Part shown: positions 25,619 to 34,206 of the stretch, piece by piece | Layout: each line of letters opens with the position of its first letter | Position numbering within the stretch: position 1 is the first letter of the stretch | Source of the DNA: Rhodospirillaceae bacterium | GTDB taxonomy: Bacteria > Pseudomonadota > Alphaproteobacteria > Rhodospirillales > UBA2165 | Length of the DNA stretch: 64,000 nt | Assembly (NCBI GenBank): GCA_018674495.1 | Contig: JABHAA010000026.1 | Span: forward strand, 20,075 to 84,074 | Direction: 5' to 3' | The notes under the pieces: model-generated | Told to the model about the DNA's origin: nothing | The model's input: the letters and a program-made list of their open reading frames with translations, nothing else | Databases searched by the model: none | Translations under genes and position numbers: made by a program

Positions 25619-26850
25619 TGAACCTCCAATTTCGGTAAGGGGATGATGAACTGGCCGCCGCTTTCAGAAAACCGCCTGTGTTTGGCGATTATCGGCGCGG
25701 CAAAATTCCAGGCCAGGATTAACAGATAATCGGGATTGCGCACATAGATTTCACTGGCCGCCAGCACCGGAATATGAAGGCCGGGGGAATAGAGACCCTG
25801 TTTCAACGGGCTGTCATCGGCGATGAAATCTAGATCATCGGCGCCGATGCCGAAATGATACATCAGCGTCGTCGCCTTGGCCGGCGCGCCGAACCCGGCG
25901 ATGGTTTTTCCGCTGGCCTTGATCGCGTCCAAAAGGGCGCGCAATTCGATTTTCAAAGCATCGATCTTATCGGCGAAGGCTATCCAGGTTTCAGGCCTAT
26001 CGAGACCAAGGGATTTCTCTTCGCCAATCATGGTATCGACCGAGCCATCGCTTCCGTGCGGCCCACCCGCCAATTGTACCATGGCGCGGATCGAGCCGCC
26101 CTGGCTATTGATGGGGGCGATGGAAAACAGCTCCAACCCATGCTTGGCGAAGAAGCGCTGCAAGGGCTGAACCGAATGACAGGCCACATGTTCGTGATAA
26201 ATCGTGTCGAACAAAGTGTGCTCATAGACGGCACCGGCATATGATACTTCGAACTGAAACACACCGTCATCGGCCAGCAGCGCCCGAGCGGCGGCGGCGA
26301 TGCCGTCCAGATCGTCTGCATGGGCGAAGACATTGTTGGCGGTGATGATCTTGGCGGCACCGCGATCACCCCGAATGCGCATCGCCACATCACACCCAAA
26401 AAATTCGGGCCAGGTTTCGATGCCGCGCTTAGTTGCCTCGGCAGCGATTTTGCGCGCAGGATCGATACCCAGAACGTCGAGGCCGCTTTTCTTAAAGAAC
26501 CCCAGCAGCGTGCCGTCGTTGGAGCCGATATCCACCGCTAGATCGCCGGGCCCCAGCCCAAACCGCGCCACGCAATCAGCCGCATAGGCGCCGAAATGTG
26601 CAACAAAGCTTGGCGAGGTTCCCGATACATAGACATAATCCCGGAACAAAATTTCAGGATCGATCACGTCCAGCAATTGCAGATGGGCGCAGTCCTCGCA
26701 GAAAAATAGATCGAGCGGAAAGGTTTCTTGCGGTGCCGCCTCGGAGGCGAACGCGTTGGCCGGCGGCGTCGGGGTCAACCTAAGAACCTGGGTCAGGCGG
26801 ACGCCGCCACAGAGCCGGCAATCGCTGCGCCGATGATAGGCTTCGCTCAA
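25615..26850 (-). CDS. Sugar C-methyltransferase-like protein (zinc finger, SAM domain, C-terminal domain)
   Basis: The 411-aa protein has the three-part layout of NovU/TylCIII-type sugar methyltransferases. An N-terminal zinc site comes first (C11/C14, C51/C54), then DYVYVSGTS, then a SAM-binding VDIGSNDGTLLGFF and a YHEHV segment. A C-terminal NAD-like domain with FGAPAKATTLMYHF follows. These enzymes C-methylate 4-keto nucleotide sugars. It lies between a cupin and a nucleotide-sugar epimerase, with 4-bp overlaps on both sides, so a branched deoxysugar made in this unit is likely. Confidence 0.88.
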   Translation of the reverse strand: MSEAYHRRSDCRLCGGVRLTQVLRLTPTPPANAFASEAAPQETFPLDLFFCEDCAHLQLLDVIDPEILFRDYVYVSGTSPSFVAHFGAYAADCVARFGLGPGDLAVDIGSNDGTLLGFFKKSGLDVLGIDPARKIAAEATKRGIETWPEFFGCDVAMRIRGDRGAAKIITANNVFAHADDLDGIAAAARALLADDGVFQFEVSYAGAVYEHTLFDTIYHEHVACHSVQPLQRFFAKHGLELFSIAPINSQGGSIRAMVQLAGGPHGSDGSVDTMIGEEKSLGLDRPETWIAFADKIDALKIELRALLDAIKASGKTIAGFGAPAKATTLMYHFGIGADDLDFIADDSPLKQGLYSPGLHIPVLAASEIYVRNPDYLLILAWNFAAPIIAKHRRFSESGGQFIIPLPKLEVQ

Positions 26851-27293
26851 TCGCCGGGTACCGGATTGATGGCATCGATGCGTTCCACATCCGCCTCGTA
26901 AACCTCCTGGCGGCGGGAATTGCGCCCCAATGTGAGGAACGTGGTATCTTCGGGGAACACCATGGCATGATCGACCATGGGTGGCGTAAAAAACTGTTGG
27001 CCCTTCTGGATCACCACTTTTTCCGGCGCATCCTGACTACCGTGGGGGCGGTGGTAATATTCGATGGAACCGGAAATCACCAAGCAGAAATGCCAGTCGG
27101 TTTTGTGATAATGATTGGCGCGCACTGTGCCTTTTTTGGAGGTGATCATGACGGCGCTCCGCATGGGCAAATCCACCAGCGGCAGAATTTCGCCGCGGTC
27201 ATCGGTGAAGGCGTCATCGAATGGCACGATAACCGATTGCGGCCATAGGGCGCGCTCCGCGTCGGTCACTTCATCGATTTTGATTGCAGTCAT
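26847..27293 (-). CDS. Cupin-fold protein, sugar isomerase/epimerase-like
   Basis: The 148-aa protein has a single cupin barrel with a histidine-rich motif (ANHYHKTDWHF) and a second one near PPMVDHAMVF. It resembles the WxcM/FdtA or dTDP-sugar epimerase type of cupins found in O-antigen loci. The ATG at 27293 has AAGGA 7 nt upstream; a TTG at 27311 is weaker. It is the first gene of the long minus-strand unit that ends at 18466, and the 136 bp up to the divergent phosphatase gene must hold the promoters of both. Its reaction is not known. Confidence 0.75.
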   Translation of the reverse strand: MTAIKIDEVTDAERALWPQSVIVPFDDAFTDDRGEILPLVDLPMRSAVMITSKKGTVRANHYHKTDWHFCLVISGSIEYYHRPHGSQDAPEKVVIQKGQQFFTPPMVDHAMVFPEDTTFLTLGRNSRRQEVYEADVERIDAINPVPGD

Positions 27294-27429
27294 GGTGATT
27301 TCCTTCAACAAGTTTGCGGCGCTGGGTTATACCTGTGGACCACGGCGCTTCCAATCAATATTGGCATTGAACAGAGGCGTAAATCTTGCAGAATTAGACT
27401 AAGATTTGCCTAAAAGGACCAACAAGCCT

Positions 27430-28113
27430 GTGAATTTTGAAGCCCTTGTTTTTGATCTCGACGGAACCTTGATCGACAGCGTTCCCGATGTGGCGGTGGC
27501 GCTGAACAAGGTGCTGGCCGCCGCTGGCCGGGACCAGCTAACTCTGGACCAAGTGCGCGGCTTTGTCGGCCACGGCGCCTGGGCCATGCTGGATGGGGTC
27601 TTTGCCCTGACCGGCGAAGCCTTGGGTAGCACCGACGCCATCGATGATGCGGTTGCCGATTATCTCGGCCATTACCGGGCCGAGCCGGCGGGTCTGACAG
27701 AAATTTATCCCGGCGTCGTTGAAGTGCTGGAAAAGCTCAGCGGCGGCGATATTAAAATGGGCATCTGTTCCAACAAACCCTACGAGATGGTGGTCGTGGT
27801 TTTAGCGGCCCTCGGGCTGGATAAATATTTTTGCGGCTGCACCGGCGGCGACAACGTAGCCCACCAAAAACCCGATGGCCGGCATTTGTCCGAGACTTTG
27901 GGCGAGATGGATGCTGCCGGTGCTCGCACCATTTATGTGGGCGACAGCCAGACCGATGTGGACGCAGGCCTGGATGCGGGCCTGCCGGTTGTCGCCGTTA
28001 CCTATGGCTATCACCAGTTTGATCCAAACGCGGCCAAGCCCGATGTTTTTATCGACAATTTTTCTGCCCTGCCGGAAACGCTTCTCCGGATGACCGGGTT
28101 GGCGCCCAATTGA
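27430..28113 (+). CDS. HAD-family phosphatase, phosphoglycolate phosphatase-like
   Basis: The 227-aa protein has the HAD core: DLDGT with nucleophile D9 and D11, the SNKP motif 2, and GDSQTDVDAG as motif 4, with an alpha-helical cap of subclass I. It resembles Gph. The start is the GTG at 27430, 11 nt after AAAAGGA; an earlier TTG gives nine residues not seen in the family. In this context it may dephosphorylate a sugar phosphate instead. Its stop overlaps the TTG start of the heparinase-like gene (TTGA at 28110-28113). Confidence 0.85.
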   Translation: MNFEALVFDLDGTLIDSVPDVAVALNKVLAAAGRDQLTLDQVRGFVGHGAWAMLDGVFALTGEALGSTDAIDDAVADYLGHYRAEPAGLTEIYPGVVEVLEKLSGGDIKMGICSNKPYEMVVVVLAALGLDKYFCGCTGGDNVAHQKPDGRHLSETLGEMDAAGARTIYVGDSQTDVDAGLDAGLPVVAVTYGYHQFDPNAAKPDVFIDNFSALPETLLRMTGLAPN

Positions 28114-29834
28114 CCGGAGCCCTGGCATCGATATCGCGCAAAGGCCGCCAGTTCCGATCTGATCCGGTGCTGCGCCGCTGGGCGGTGGCGCGCCTTCTTG
28201 GCAGAGAATCCGGCACGCCCGCATTCCACGCCCACCATCCGCCTTATCTGGATGGCCGCCTGCCCCTGACCGCCGAGACGCCGGCGGCCGCGTTCAGTGC
28301 CCTCGACGCCACGCCGCCCGAGGCCGAGTTGACCATCGATCTTGCGGGCACCGATGTGACTGTGGCAACCGGCGGCGAAGCCGGGCTTTTCGAGCGCCGA
28401 TTTGCCGACGAGGAAACGCTTTTGGCCTTGCACCGGTTCGCCTGGCTGCCTCTGGCCGAAAATGTGGAGCCGGGCTGGGTTTGCCTTCTGTGGCAAGCCT
28501 GGATGGAGCGATTTTCGAAGCCCGATGACAGCCTTGCCTGGCACCCCTATACGGCCGCCGAACGCTGCATCAATATTCTAAACTATGGGTCGCGGGCCGG
28601 CCTGCCAGGACCGAAAAATGAAACTCTGGCCGTGCTCGGCGCCCACGGCCCGGCGATCGCAGCGCGCCTGGAATATTTCGGCGATCACGACACTTCCAAC
28701 CATCTAGCCAATAATGGGCGGGGGCTTTACTTGCTCGGCCTCGCCCTTTCCATGCCCGAATGCGCCGATCTCGGTGCTGAAATTTTGGTCCAGGAAGCGG
28801 CGCGTATTTTTACCAAGCGCGCCGGTGTCTTCGCTGAAGAATCTAGTCATTATCATCTGCTTTATACGCGCGACTATCTGGAAGCCTGGCTGGCCGCCAC
28901 CCAACATGGCCGGAGCGAGGCGGAAGATTTCAAGGCAATCGCCCAAAAAGCCCTGACTTCGGCCCAGAAAATTGATCTGCCGGGGGGATATCCGCTGATT
29001 GGTGATATTTCTCCGGACGTGCCGCCGGAGGATTTGTTCGGTCTGTTGGCGCCGAATTCGGGTGGCGGCTGGCTGGGCCGTCTGGGTGATGGCGAGCGCG
29101 GCCAAGTTGAAAGCTTGATCAACGAAGCGGCGCCTCCTGAGATCTATGATCTTGCGGCGGATGGCTGGCTGCGGGCGGATTTCGGCCCCTGGTCCGGGCT
29201 CTGGCATTTGCCGCCCGGCGGCTGGGCGGCGATGCCAGGCCACGGCCATCAGGACCTGGGCGGCTTCGAGTTGCATTATGGCAAGTTACCTCTGTTCATC
29301 GATTTAGGGCGCGGCCTCTACGGCGCCGACGGCGAAGCGGTGGCCTACGTTGCGGCAGCCATGAACAACGGATTGAGCGTCGATGGGCTGGATCCCTACC
29401 CGCCGAACAAGCCCTATTACAGCGCCGCGTTTCGGCGCTCCGTGGTTGACGCCGATCCTGGATACGACATCGGCGAAGATCATGTCACCATCCAAAATTC
29501 GGGCTTCCATCGATTGGCGGGATGCGGCCTGGCGACTTATACTTGGCGCTTTAACGGCGATCAATTCAGCCTCAGCGATTGCCTCGAAGGCGCTGGCACC
29601 CGGCGCCGGGTTGTCCGCCATCTGGCGACAAGCCTGGAGGTAACGGAGAGCGAGGGCGGCTTGATCCTGTCGGGCGGCGGCCACCGGTTTCTTCTATCGT
29701 CGGAGAGCGCCATGGCGCACGTTCCGACCATTCGCTGGCGCGCCTATAACCGGGGCGAAAGGGCAACGCTCATCACGCTCACCACCGAAGCGCGGCCACC
29801 ATTGCAGATCCATTTTACTCTGAAAATTGTGTAG
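28110..29834 (+). CDS. Heparinase II/III-family protein
   Basis: The 574-aa protein has an alpha/alpha-toroid N-terminal half with DHDTSNHLANNGRGLYLLG and EESSHYHLLYTRDYLEAW, and a C-terminal beta-sandwich half that starts with the family motif GHGHQDLGGFELHYGKLPLF. These are the catalytic-type histidines and tyrosine of uronic-acid lyases. There is no evident signal peptide, so it may act in the cytoplasm or be a biosynthetic homologue, as commonly seen beside polysaccharide genes. It is coupled to the phosphatase by a TTGA overlap. Its last 20 bp overlap the convergent gene. Confidence 0.85.
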   Translation: MTGALASISRKGRQFRSDPVLRRWAVARLLGRESGTPAFHAHHPPYLDGRLPLTAETPAAAFSALDATPPEAELTIDLAGTDVTVATGGEAGLFERRFADEETLLALHRFAWLPLAENVEPGWVCLLWQAWMERFSKPDDSLAWHPYTAAERCINILNYGSRAGLPGPKNETLAVLGAHGPAIAARLEYFGDHDTSNHLANNGRGLYLLGLALSMPECADLGAEILVQEAARIFTKRAGVFAEESSHYHLLYTRDYLEAWLAATQHGRSEAEDFKAIAQKALTSAQKIDLPGGYPLIGDISPDVPPEDLFGLLAPNSGGGWLGRLGDGERGQVESLINEAAPPEIYDLAADGWLRADFGPWSGLWHLPPGGWAAMPGHGHQDLGGFELHYGKLPLFIDLGRGLYGADGEAVAYVAAAMNNGLSVDGLDPYPPNKPYYSAAFRRSVVDADPGYDIGEDHVTIQNSGFHRLAGCGLATYTWRFNGDQFSLSDCLEGAGTRRRVVRHLATSLEVTESEGGLILSGGGHRFLLSSESAMAHVPTIRWRAYNRGERATLITLTTEARPPLQIHFTLKIV

Positions 29835-30768
29835 CCGGCTCCGGCTGGGAGGTTTCGGCCAAAAACTGGCGCACAGACACCAGACCGGCGAGGCCCGGCA
29901 GGATATAGCGAAGGTGCGACAGGATGGCGATGCCGGCCATCGTCTCGGCCGGCGCCCAGGGCGCAAAGAGCACGATCATGGCCAGATCGCGGGTACCGAA
30001 ACCGGCCACCGTTATGGGCAACAGCCCGATCACGATAGCCGCCGGCACCAGCCCGACAATGGCCATGGCGGGCCCTTCGAAACCCAAGGCATAGAAGAAG
30101 CAGAAAAATTGAAAAAGCTGGGTTAGCCAGGAGGCCAGGGAATAGGCGAATACGCGTGCGATACCGCCTTCGAACACCTGTCTGCGCACCAGCGTCCTGG
30201 ACGCATCGTACAGGCCGCCGATTTTCGGAATTCGGCGCAAATGGCGGATGATACCGCCCTCGTTGAAATTATAGAGATGCATGAAGAAATAGAATATGGC
30301 GCCGCCCAGCAGCGCCATTCCGATAGCCCAGGCGAACAATCCCTCGGCGGCATAATTGCCAAGCAGGATCAGCCCGGCGATCATGATCACAACCAGAGCC
30401 GTTAAATCCGACACCCGCTCCAAAACGACGATGGACAGACCTTCGCTCACGGAACGCCCAGTATAGCGTTTAATGAACATGCCTTTGACCAGATCGCCGC
30501 CCTTGGATGGCAGCACCGTGTTCAGCGAGGAGGCAGCCAGAATCAGGCGCAGCGCATCGCCGGGCCTAAGCGCGCGCCCCGCCAAATACCGCAGCCGCGA
30601 GACCAAAACCATATAGACCGGCATAAAACAAAGGAGGCCGGCAATGAACCACGGCCATTTGATCTCGGCGAACACGGCGGCGAATTTGGCGATGTCGATC
30701 TGCCAAAAAATGGCAACGATGATGCCGGCAGAAATGACAACGGTGGCGATTTTTTTGAAGGCTTTCAT
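29815..30768 (-). CDS. Lysylphosphatidylglycerol synthase-type transmembrane protein (UPF0104/YbhN-like)
   Basis: The 317-aa protein is polytopic with about eight helices. It shows the family features SSLNTVLPSKGGDLVKGMFIKR early on and GFGTRDLAMIVLF late. These are the membrane part of MprF-like proteins without the aminoacyl transferase domain. In surface-polysaccharide loci such proteins are common and poorly understood; flipping or lipid transfer has been proposed. The ATG at 30768 overlaps the stop of the toroid protein by 4 bp. Confidence 0.8.
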   Translation of the reverse strand: MKAFKKIATVVISAGIIVAIFWQIDIAKFAAVFAEIKWPWFIAGLLCFMPVYMVLVSRLRYLAGRALRPGDALRLILAASSLNTVLPSKGGDLVKGMFIKRYTGRSVSEGLSIVVLERVSDLTALVVIMIAGLILLGNYAAEGLFAWAIGMALLGGAIFYFFMHLYNFNEGGIIRHLRRIPKIGGLYDASRTLVRRQVFEGGIARVFAYSLASWLTQLFQFFCFFYALGFEGPAMAIVGLVPAAIVIGLLPITVAGFGTRDLAMIVLFAPWAPAETMAGIAILSHLRYILPGLAGLVSVRQFLAETSQPEPATQFSE

Positions 30769-32393
30769 CGCCCGTCCCGCCGCCAAGTCCTGGACACCTC
30801 GACCGACCCTTCTTTGTTGAACGCCTCGACCTCGTCCGAATACTCGGTCCAGGCAAATAATCTGGATGCATGCCAGGAATTTGACGACGCGGTAAAAGTG
30901 GTCGTCAGGTCCGTCGAGGCTAAAATTCTGGAGACGGAAAAATTGTTCTTGGTGCGCACAATTCGGTCGCTAATGGTCACCGTGTCGGTGCCAACGGCAA
31001 TGCGGCGAAGGAGCCTAGCCGGAACCGGCAGCTTGCGATTGATCAGCAAATTTTGGATGGTCTTGCGCAAGAAATTCGGAAACCATCTCCCAACCGTGAA
31101 GTTCAAAATTCGAAACACGAGAAATTTTGCGCTGCTTGGCAGCATGGTGTTGGGAATTTTATCAAAGCCGGTTTCGATTTGAATTTCGTAATTGCCACCG
31201 GTTTCTTCAAATTCAAATTTCTCGACACCGGCGATAGACGGCGCCGACGCCGCACCTTTACTATCGACCAGGACCATTCCGGTATCCGATACCAGGGGCC
31301 CGTCCGGGCCACTCACCTTGATAACGCCACCTTTTTTAATGGCAATAACCGCGTGGTTGGATCCGGTCTTTAATTTGAACAAACCGCCCTCGGGATAATG
31401 GACGGCGCCTTCTGGCGGCGACCAATTCGGACAGGCGCTCCGTTCGGAATAATCGAGCCAGGATTGCAGAAAATTATACTGGTAATGGCAAAAGGTGCGG
31501 TTGTCTTCCAGGTAGTTGCGCCGGCCTCCCTGCATGGCGGCCAGGGCCTGATCTGCCACATAGCGGGCTTCGCCGAATTCTCTGGCTAGAATTTCGAAGC
31601 CATGGGGGACGAAATGATAGCTGTTCCGATTGCCCACCTCGCCAGCGTAGGAGCCGTCCGGCCCAACCAGATTTGCGGCCAGGGAGACAGCTTTTTGCAA
31701 GGGCCTTGTCAGGCTGTCGTCGCCGGTCAGTTGCCGCAAGTGCGCCAAAAAACTGATGGTAAAAGTATCGTAGCCCGGATCGAAGCCACCATATTCGGGA
31801 AACCAGCCTTCGGGCGTCTGCCAGTCCAGAACCCGGTCGCGGAACCGGCGGGACGCATCACCCAGCTCCTTCACGCCGGTGACGTCGTGGGCGACGGCCA
31901 GCCCCAGCGCCGCCAGCGCATGGTGGTTGGACAGGCGTCCGGCTTCGTTCGCGCCCATCAGCCAGCGGCTTCTGCGCACGATGAAGTCGAGAATGTCATC
32001 CTCCGCCGAACCCAGCTGGCGCACCGCTTCGGCCATGCAGTAAAGGGTAAACGCAGTGGAACCAAATGCCCGCTCAAAGGGATAAAAATCATCGCCGGAG
32101 CCGTCTTTGTGGGCGCTGGCGGCTTGATAGCGCATGACCGCATAGCTCAGCTCCTTTATCCGGGGCTGGCCCTTGAACGTGTTGCCAGGAAAGGCCTTCT
32201 GGAAGCACAAGGCCAGCGGCAGGGCAAACTCGCCATACATCCCGGACGGAAAATCGGTCATTTTGTATAGCCAGTATTGCCGGTCGCCGCAGCCATAGGT
32301 CTTAGATACGGGGTTTTGATCGACCATGCTCAATAGCTTCGGCATATAGCGAAGGCCTTCAGCGGCGTAGGTGTCGCGCAAATTTTCGGTCAT
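30765..32393 (-). CDS. Alpha/alpha-toroid protein, heparinase-like, not firmly recognised
   Basis: The 542-aa protein looks like an alpha/alpha-barrel (residues 1-310) followed by a beta-rich C-terminal domain, the layout of heparinase II/III-type proteins. Suggestive stretches are RIKELSYAVMRYQAASAHKD, NHHALAALGLAVAHDVTG, DWQTPEGWFPEYGGFDPGYD and, in the second half, HYPEGGLFKLKTGSNHAVI. No signal peptide is seen. It is placed between a methyltransferase and a YbhN-like membrane protein with 4-bp overlaps on both sides. It may modify or edit the glycan during synthesis. The fold call is moderate; the activity is unknown. Confidence 0.6.
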   Translation of the reverse strand: MTENLRDTYAAEGLRYMPKLLSMVDQNPVSKTYGCGDRQYWLYKMTDFPSGMYGEFALPLALCFQKAFPGNTFKGQPRIKELSYAVMRYQAASAHKDGSGDDFYPFERAFGSTAFTLYCMAEAVRQLGSAEDDILDFIVRRSRWLMGANEAGRLSNHHALAALGLAVAHDVTGVKELGDASRRFRDRVLDWQTPEGWFPEYGGFDPGYDTFTISFLAHLRQLTGDDSLTRPLQKAVSLAANLVGPDGSYAGEVGNRNSYHFVPHGFEILAREFGEARYVADQALAAMQGGRRNYLEDNRTFCHYQYNFLQSWLDYSERSACPNWSPPEGAVHYPEGGLFKLKTGSNHAVIAIKKGGVIKVSGPDGPLVSDTGMVLVDSKGAASAPSIAGVEKFEFEETGGNYEIQIETGFDKIPNTMLPSSAKFLVFRILNFTVGRWFPNFLRKTIQNLLINRKLPVPARLLRRIAVGTDTVTISDRIVRTKNNFSVSRILASTDLTTTFTASSNSWHASRLFAWTEYSDEVEAFNKEGSVEVSRTWRRDGR

Positions 32394-33382
32394 GGGTTGG
32401 GTTCGGGCGAGGCAACCGTGCGCAGGTCCGCCGAGGATATGAAGATGTTGATTCTGGCACCCAAGAGACGCTTGAAGGGGCGCCAGAGGTAGCGGTGCAG
32501 CCGCTCTATTTTGGGCGATGGCGAGATGCCGCCGCCGCCCTTAAAGAACCTTGCGTAGGCGAAATAGAGCGCGCCCAGGATCATGCGCTCTATCAATCCG
32601 TGGCGGTCAACTTCCAGCTTACCCATCCGGTAGCCGCAACCCTTCAATAGCCGGTGCATGGAATTTTCGCTAAAGAATTGGAGGTGCAACCCTTGGTGAT
32701 GCGGGCGCCGGTGGTCTTGAAACGGAACATCGATATAGAGCGCGCCCCGGTCCGATAGCAGCCGGCGGAGGCCCGATAGAATTTCGCCCGGCCGCAACAA
32801 ATGCTCGATCGTATGCGAGATCACCATGACATCGAATTTTGGCAAATCGGTGCGTTCGATGAAATTCTCCAAAAGCATATCGTAGGCAGTGATGCCCTCA
32901 CCTTCGAGGAAGCGGCAAATATCCGCCGACGGCTCCAAGGCATACAAATTCTGATAGCCGCGCTGACGGCAGTGATAGAGAAACGGCGAATATCCGGAGC
33001 CCAAATCTATAATGCGCGCGGATTTTTCGAACACCGCCGCCTCTTCGACAAGCGTCAGTTGGCGCCGGGCGCGGTCGAACCGCTCATATAGACTGGCGTT
33101 GCCGGTAACATTGTCCAGCCAGCCATTGTTCGCGAAATTCTCATCGACGCCATGGGCGCTCCAAAAATTTTCGGACGCGTAATATTGGTGGATGTCGACT
33201 TCGCTGGGCGCCGGGTGGGCAGCGACATGACCGCAAGTGCGGCACTCCACCAAATCGTAGGACATGACAACCGGCCGATGCGCGCCTTGCCCTCGCGGCG
33301 GCAATGCATAGACGCCAATTTCATTGCCGTCACTGGCATCGCAGCATGCGCAAGTAAATTCCACCATCGGCAATTCAACCAA
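32390..33382 (-). CDS. SAM-dependent methyltransferase with N-terminal zinc finger
   Basis: The 330-aa protein has a likely zinc site (C11/C14 and C47/C50), a class I SAM motif IIDLGSGYSPFLYHCRQRG, VISHTIEHLLRPGEIL as the post-motif, and a C-terminal region rich in basic residues and a possible membrane-touching helix (MILGALYFAYARFF). This type occurs widely in O-antigen clusters, probably methylating sugars. It overlaps the next gene by 4 bp and starts 8 bp after the CmoA-like gene ends. The acceptor is unknown. Confidence 0.85.
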   Translation of the reverse strand: MVELPMVEFTCACCDASDGNEIGVYALPPRGQGAHRPVVMSYDLVECRTCGHVAAHPAPSEVDIHQYYASENFWSAHGVDENFANNGWLDNVTGNASLYERFDRARRQLTLVEEAAVFEKSARIIDLGSGYSPFLYHCRQRGYQNLYALEPSADICRFLEGEGITAYDMLLENFIERTDLPKFDVMVISHTIEHLLRPGEILSGLRRLLSDRGALYIDVPFQDHRRPHHQGLHLQFFSENSMHRLLKGCGYRMGKLEVDRHGLIERMILGALYFAYARFFKGGGGISPSPKIERLHRYLWRPFKRLLGARINIFISSADLRTVASPEPNP

Positions 33383-33390
33383 ATTTTCGA

Positions 33391-34122
33391 TTATTTGATG
33401 GCCAGGAAACCTTCAAAACACACGTATTTTTGAACCGTCATCATGTCGACGAAGCCCGCACGCTTTAAAAGATCTAGGTTTCCCTGGGTGGAAAAGGGCT
33501 CCATCACACCTTTCAGACTTCGCGTCTTTCCGACGATTTCATCATTGTCGTAGCCCTGGTCAATTTTAAAATCGGTGTAGAGATTGACCATCATATCCTG
33601 GAAACGGGCGTCAGCGGCGCGCACCTTTTCGAACAACAAAAAACCGCCGCCCCAGTTCAGTGAATTGTAGATGCGGTTGATCAACTCCTGGCGCCGCTTG
33701 GGCGGCACGAATTGGACGCTGTAATAAGATACAATGAAATCGGCCGGCTCATATTCGAACTGGTTTATATCATCGACCACCAGCTCCACATTGGCGAGAT
33801 CACCGATCTCGCTGCGCGCCTGTTCGATCATCTCCGGTTCCCGATCGATGCCGACGAACTTGATATTCTTATCGGAAAAGCGACTGCTCAACTGGCGGAT
33901 CAAACTGCCGGTCGAAACGCCCAGTTCGTAGCAGACCGATCCATCCTGCAAAAAATAATCACCAATTTTGCAGGCCAAGTCGTGACCGCTGTCATAGAGC
34001 GGAACCGAGCGGCGCACATGGTCGGTAAATGTTGAAGAGACATCGCCACTAAATGTCCAGGACGCATTTCCGGCGGCGATGGATTCGCCTACTACGGGAG
34101 CGGCGGAAGGTTTGTTTGTCAT
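33391..34122 (-). CDS. CmoA-like SAM enzyme
   Basis: The 243-aa protein resembles CmoA, which converts SAM plus prephenate to carboxy-SAM. It shows FTDHVRRSVPLYD near the N-terminus, the SAM motif YELGVSTGSLIRQL, VGIDREPEMIEQA, SVQFVPPKRRQELINRIYNSL and LFEKVRA, closely matching the order in CmoA. The start at 34122 has GGAGA 7 nt upstream; the longer frame is not supported. Normal CmoA works with CmoB on tRNA wobble uridine, but here it sits among glycosyltransferases and methyltransferases, so it may be an ordinary methyltransferase or supply an unusual SAM derivative. Confidence 0.75.
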   Translation of the reverse strand: MTNKPSAAPVVGESIAAGNASWTFSGDVSSTFTDHVRRSVPLYDSGHDLACKIGDYFLQDGSVCYELGVSTGSLIRQLSSRFSDKNIKFVGIDREPEMIEQARSEIGDLANVELVVDDINQFEYEPADFIVSYYSVQFVPPKRRQELINRIYNSLNWGGGFLLFEKVRAADARFQDMMVNLYTDFKIDQGYDNDEIVGKTRSLKGVMEPFSTQGNLDLLKRAGFVDMMTVQKYVCFEGFLAIK

Positions 34123-34206
34123 CTCCAAGTCTCCAATCTCATTTGGCTCATCGCACCGGCCCGATTTACCGTTTGGGCACATCCAACCGCACATACAAAC
34201 TGGATA

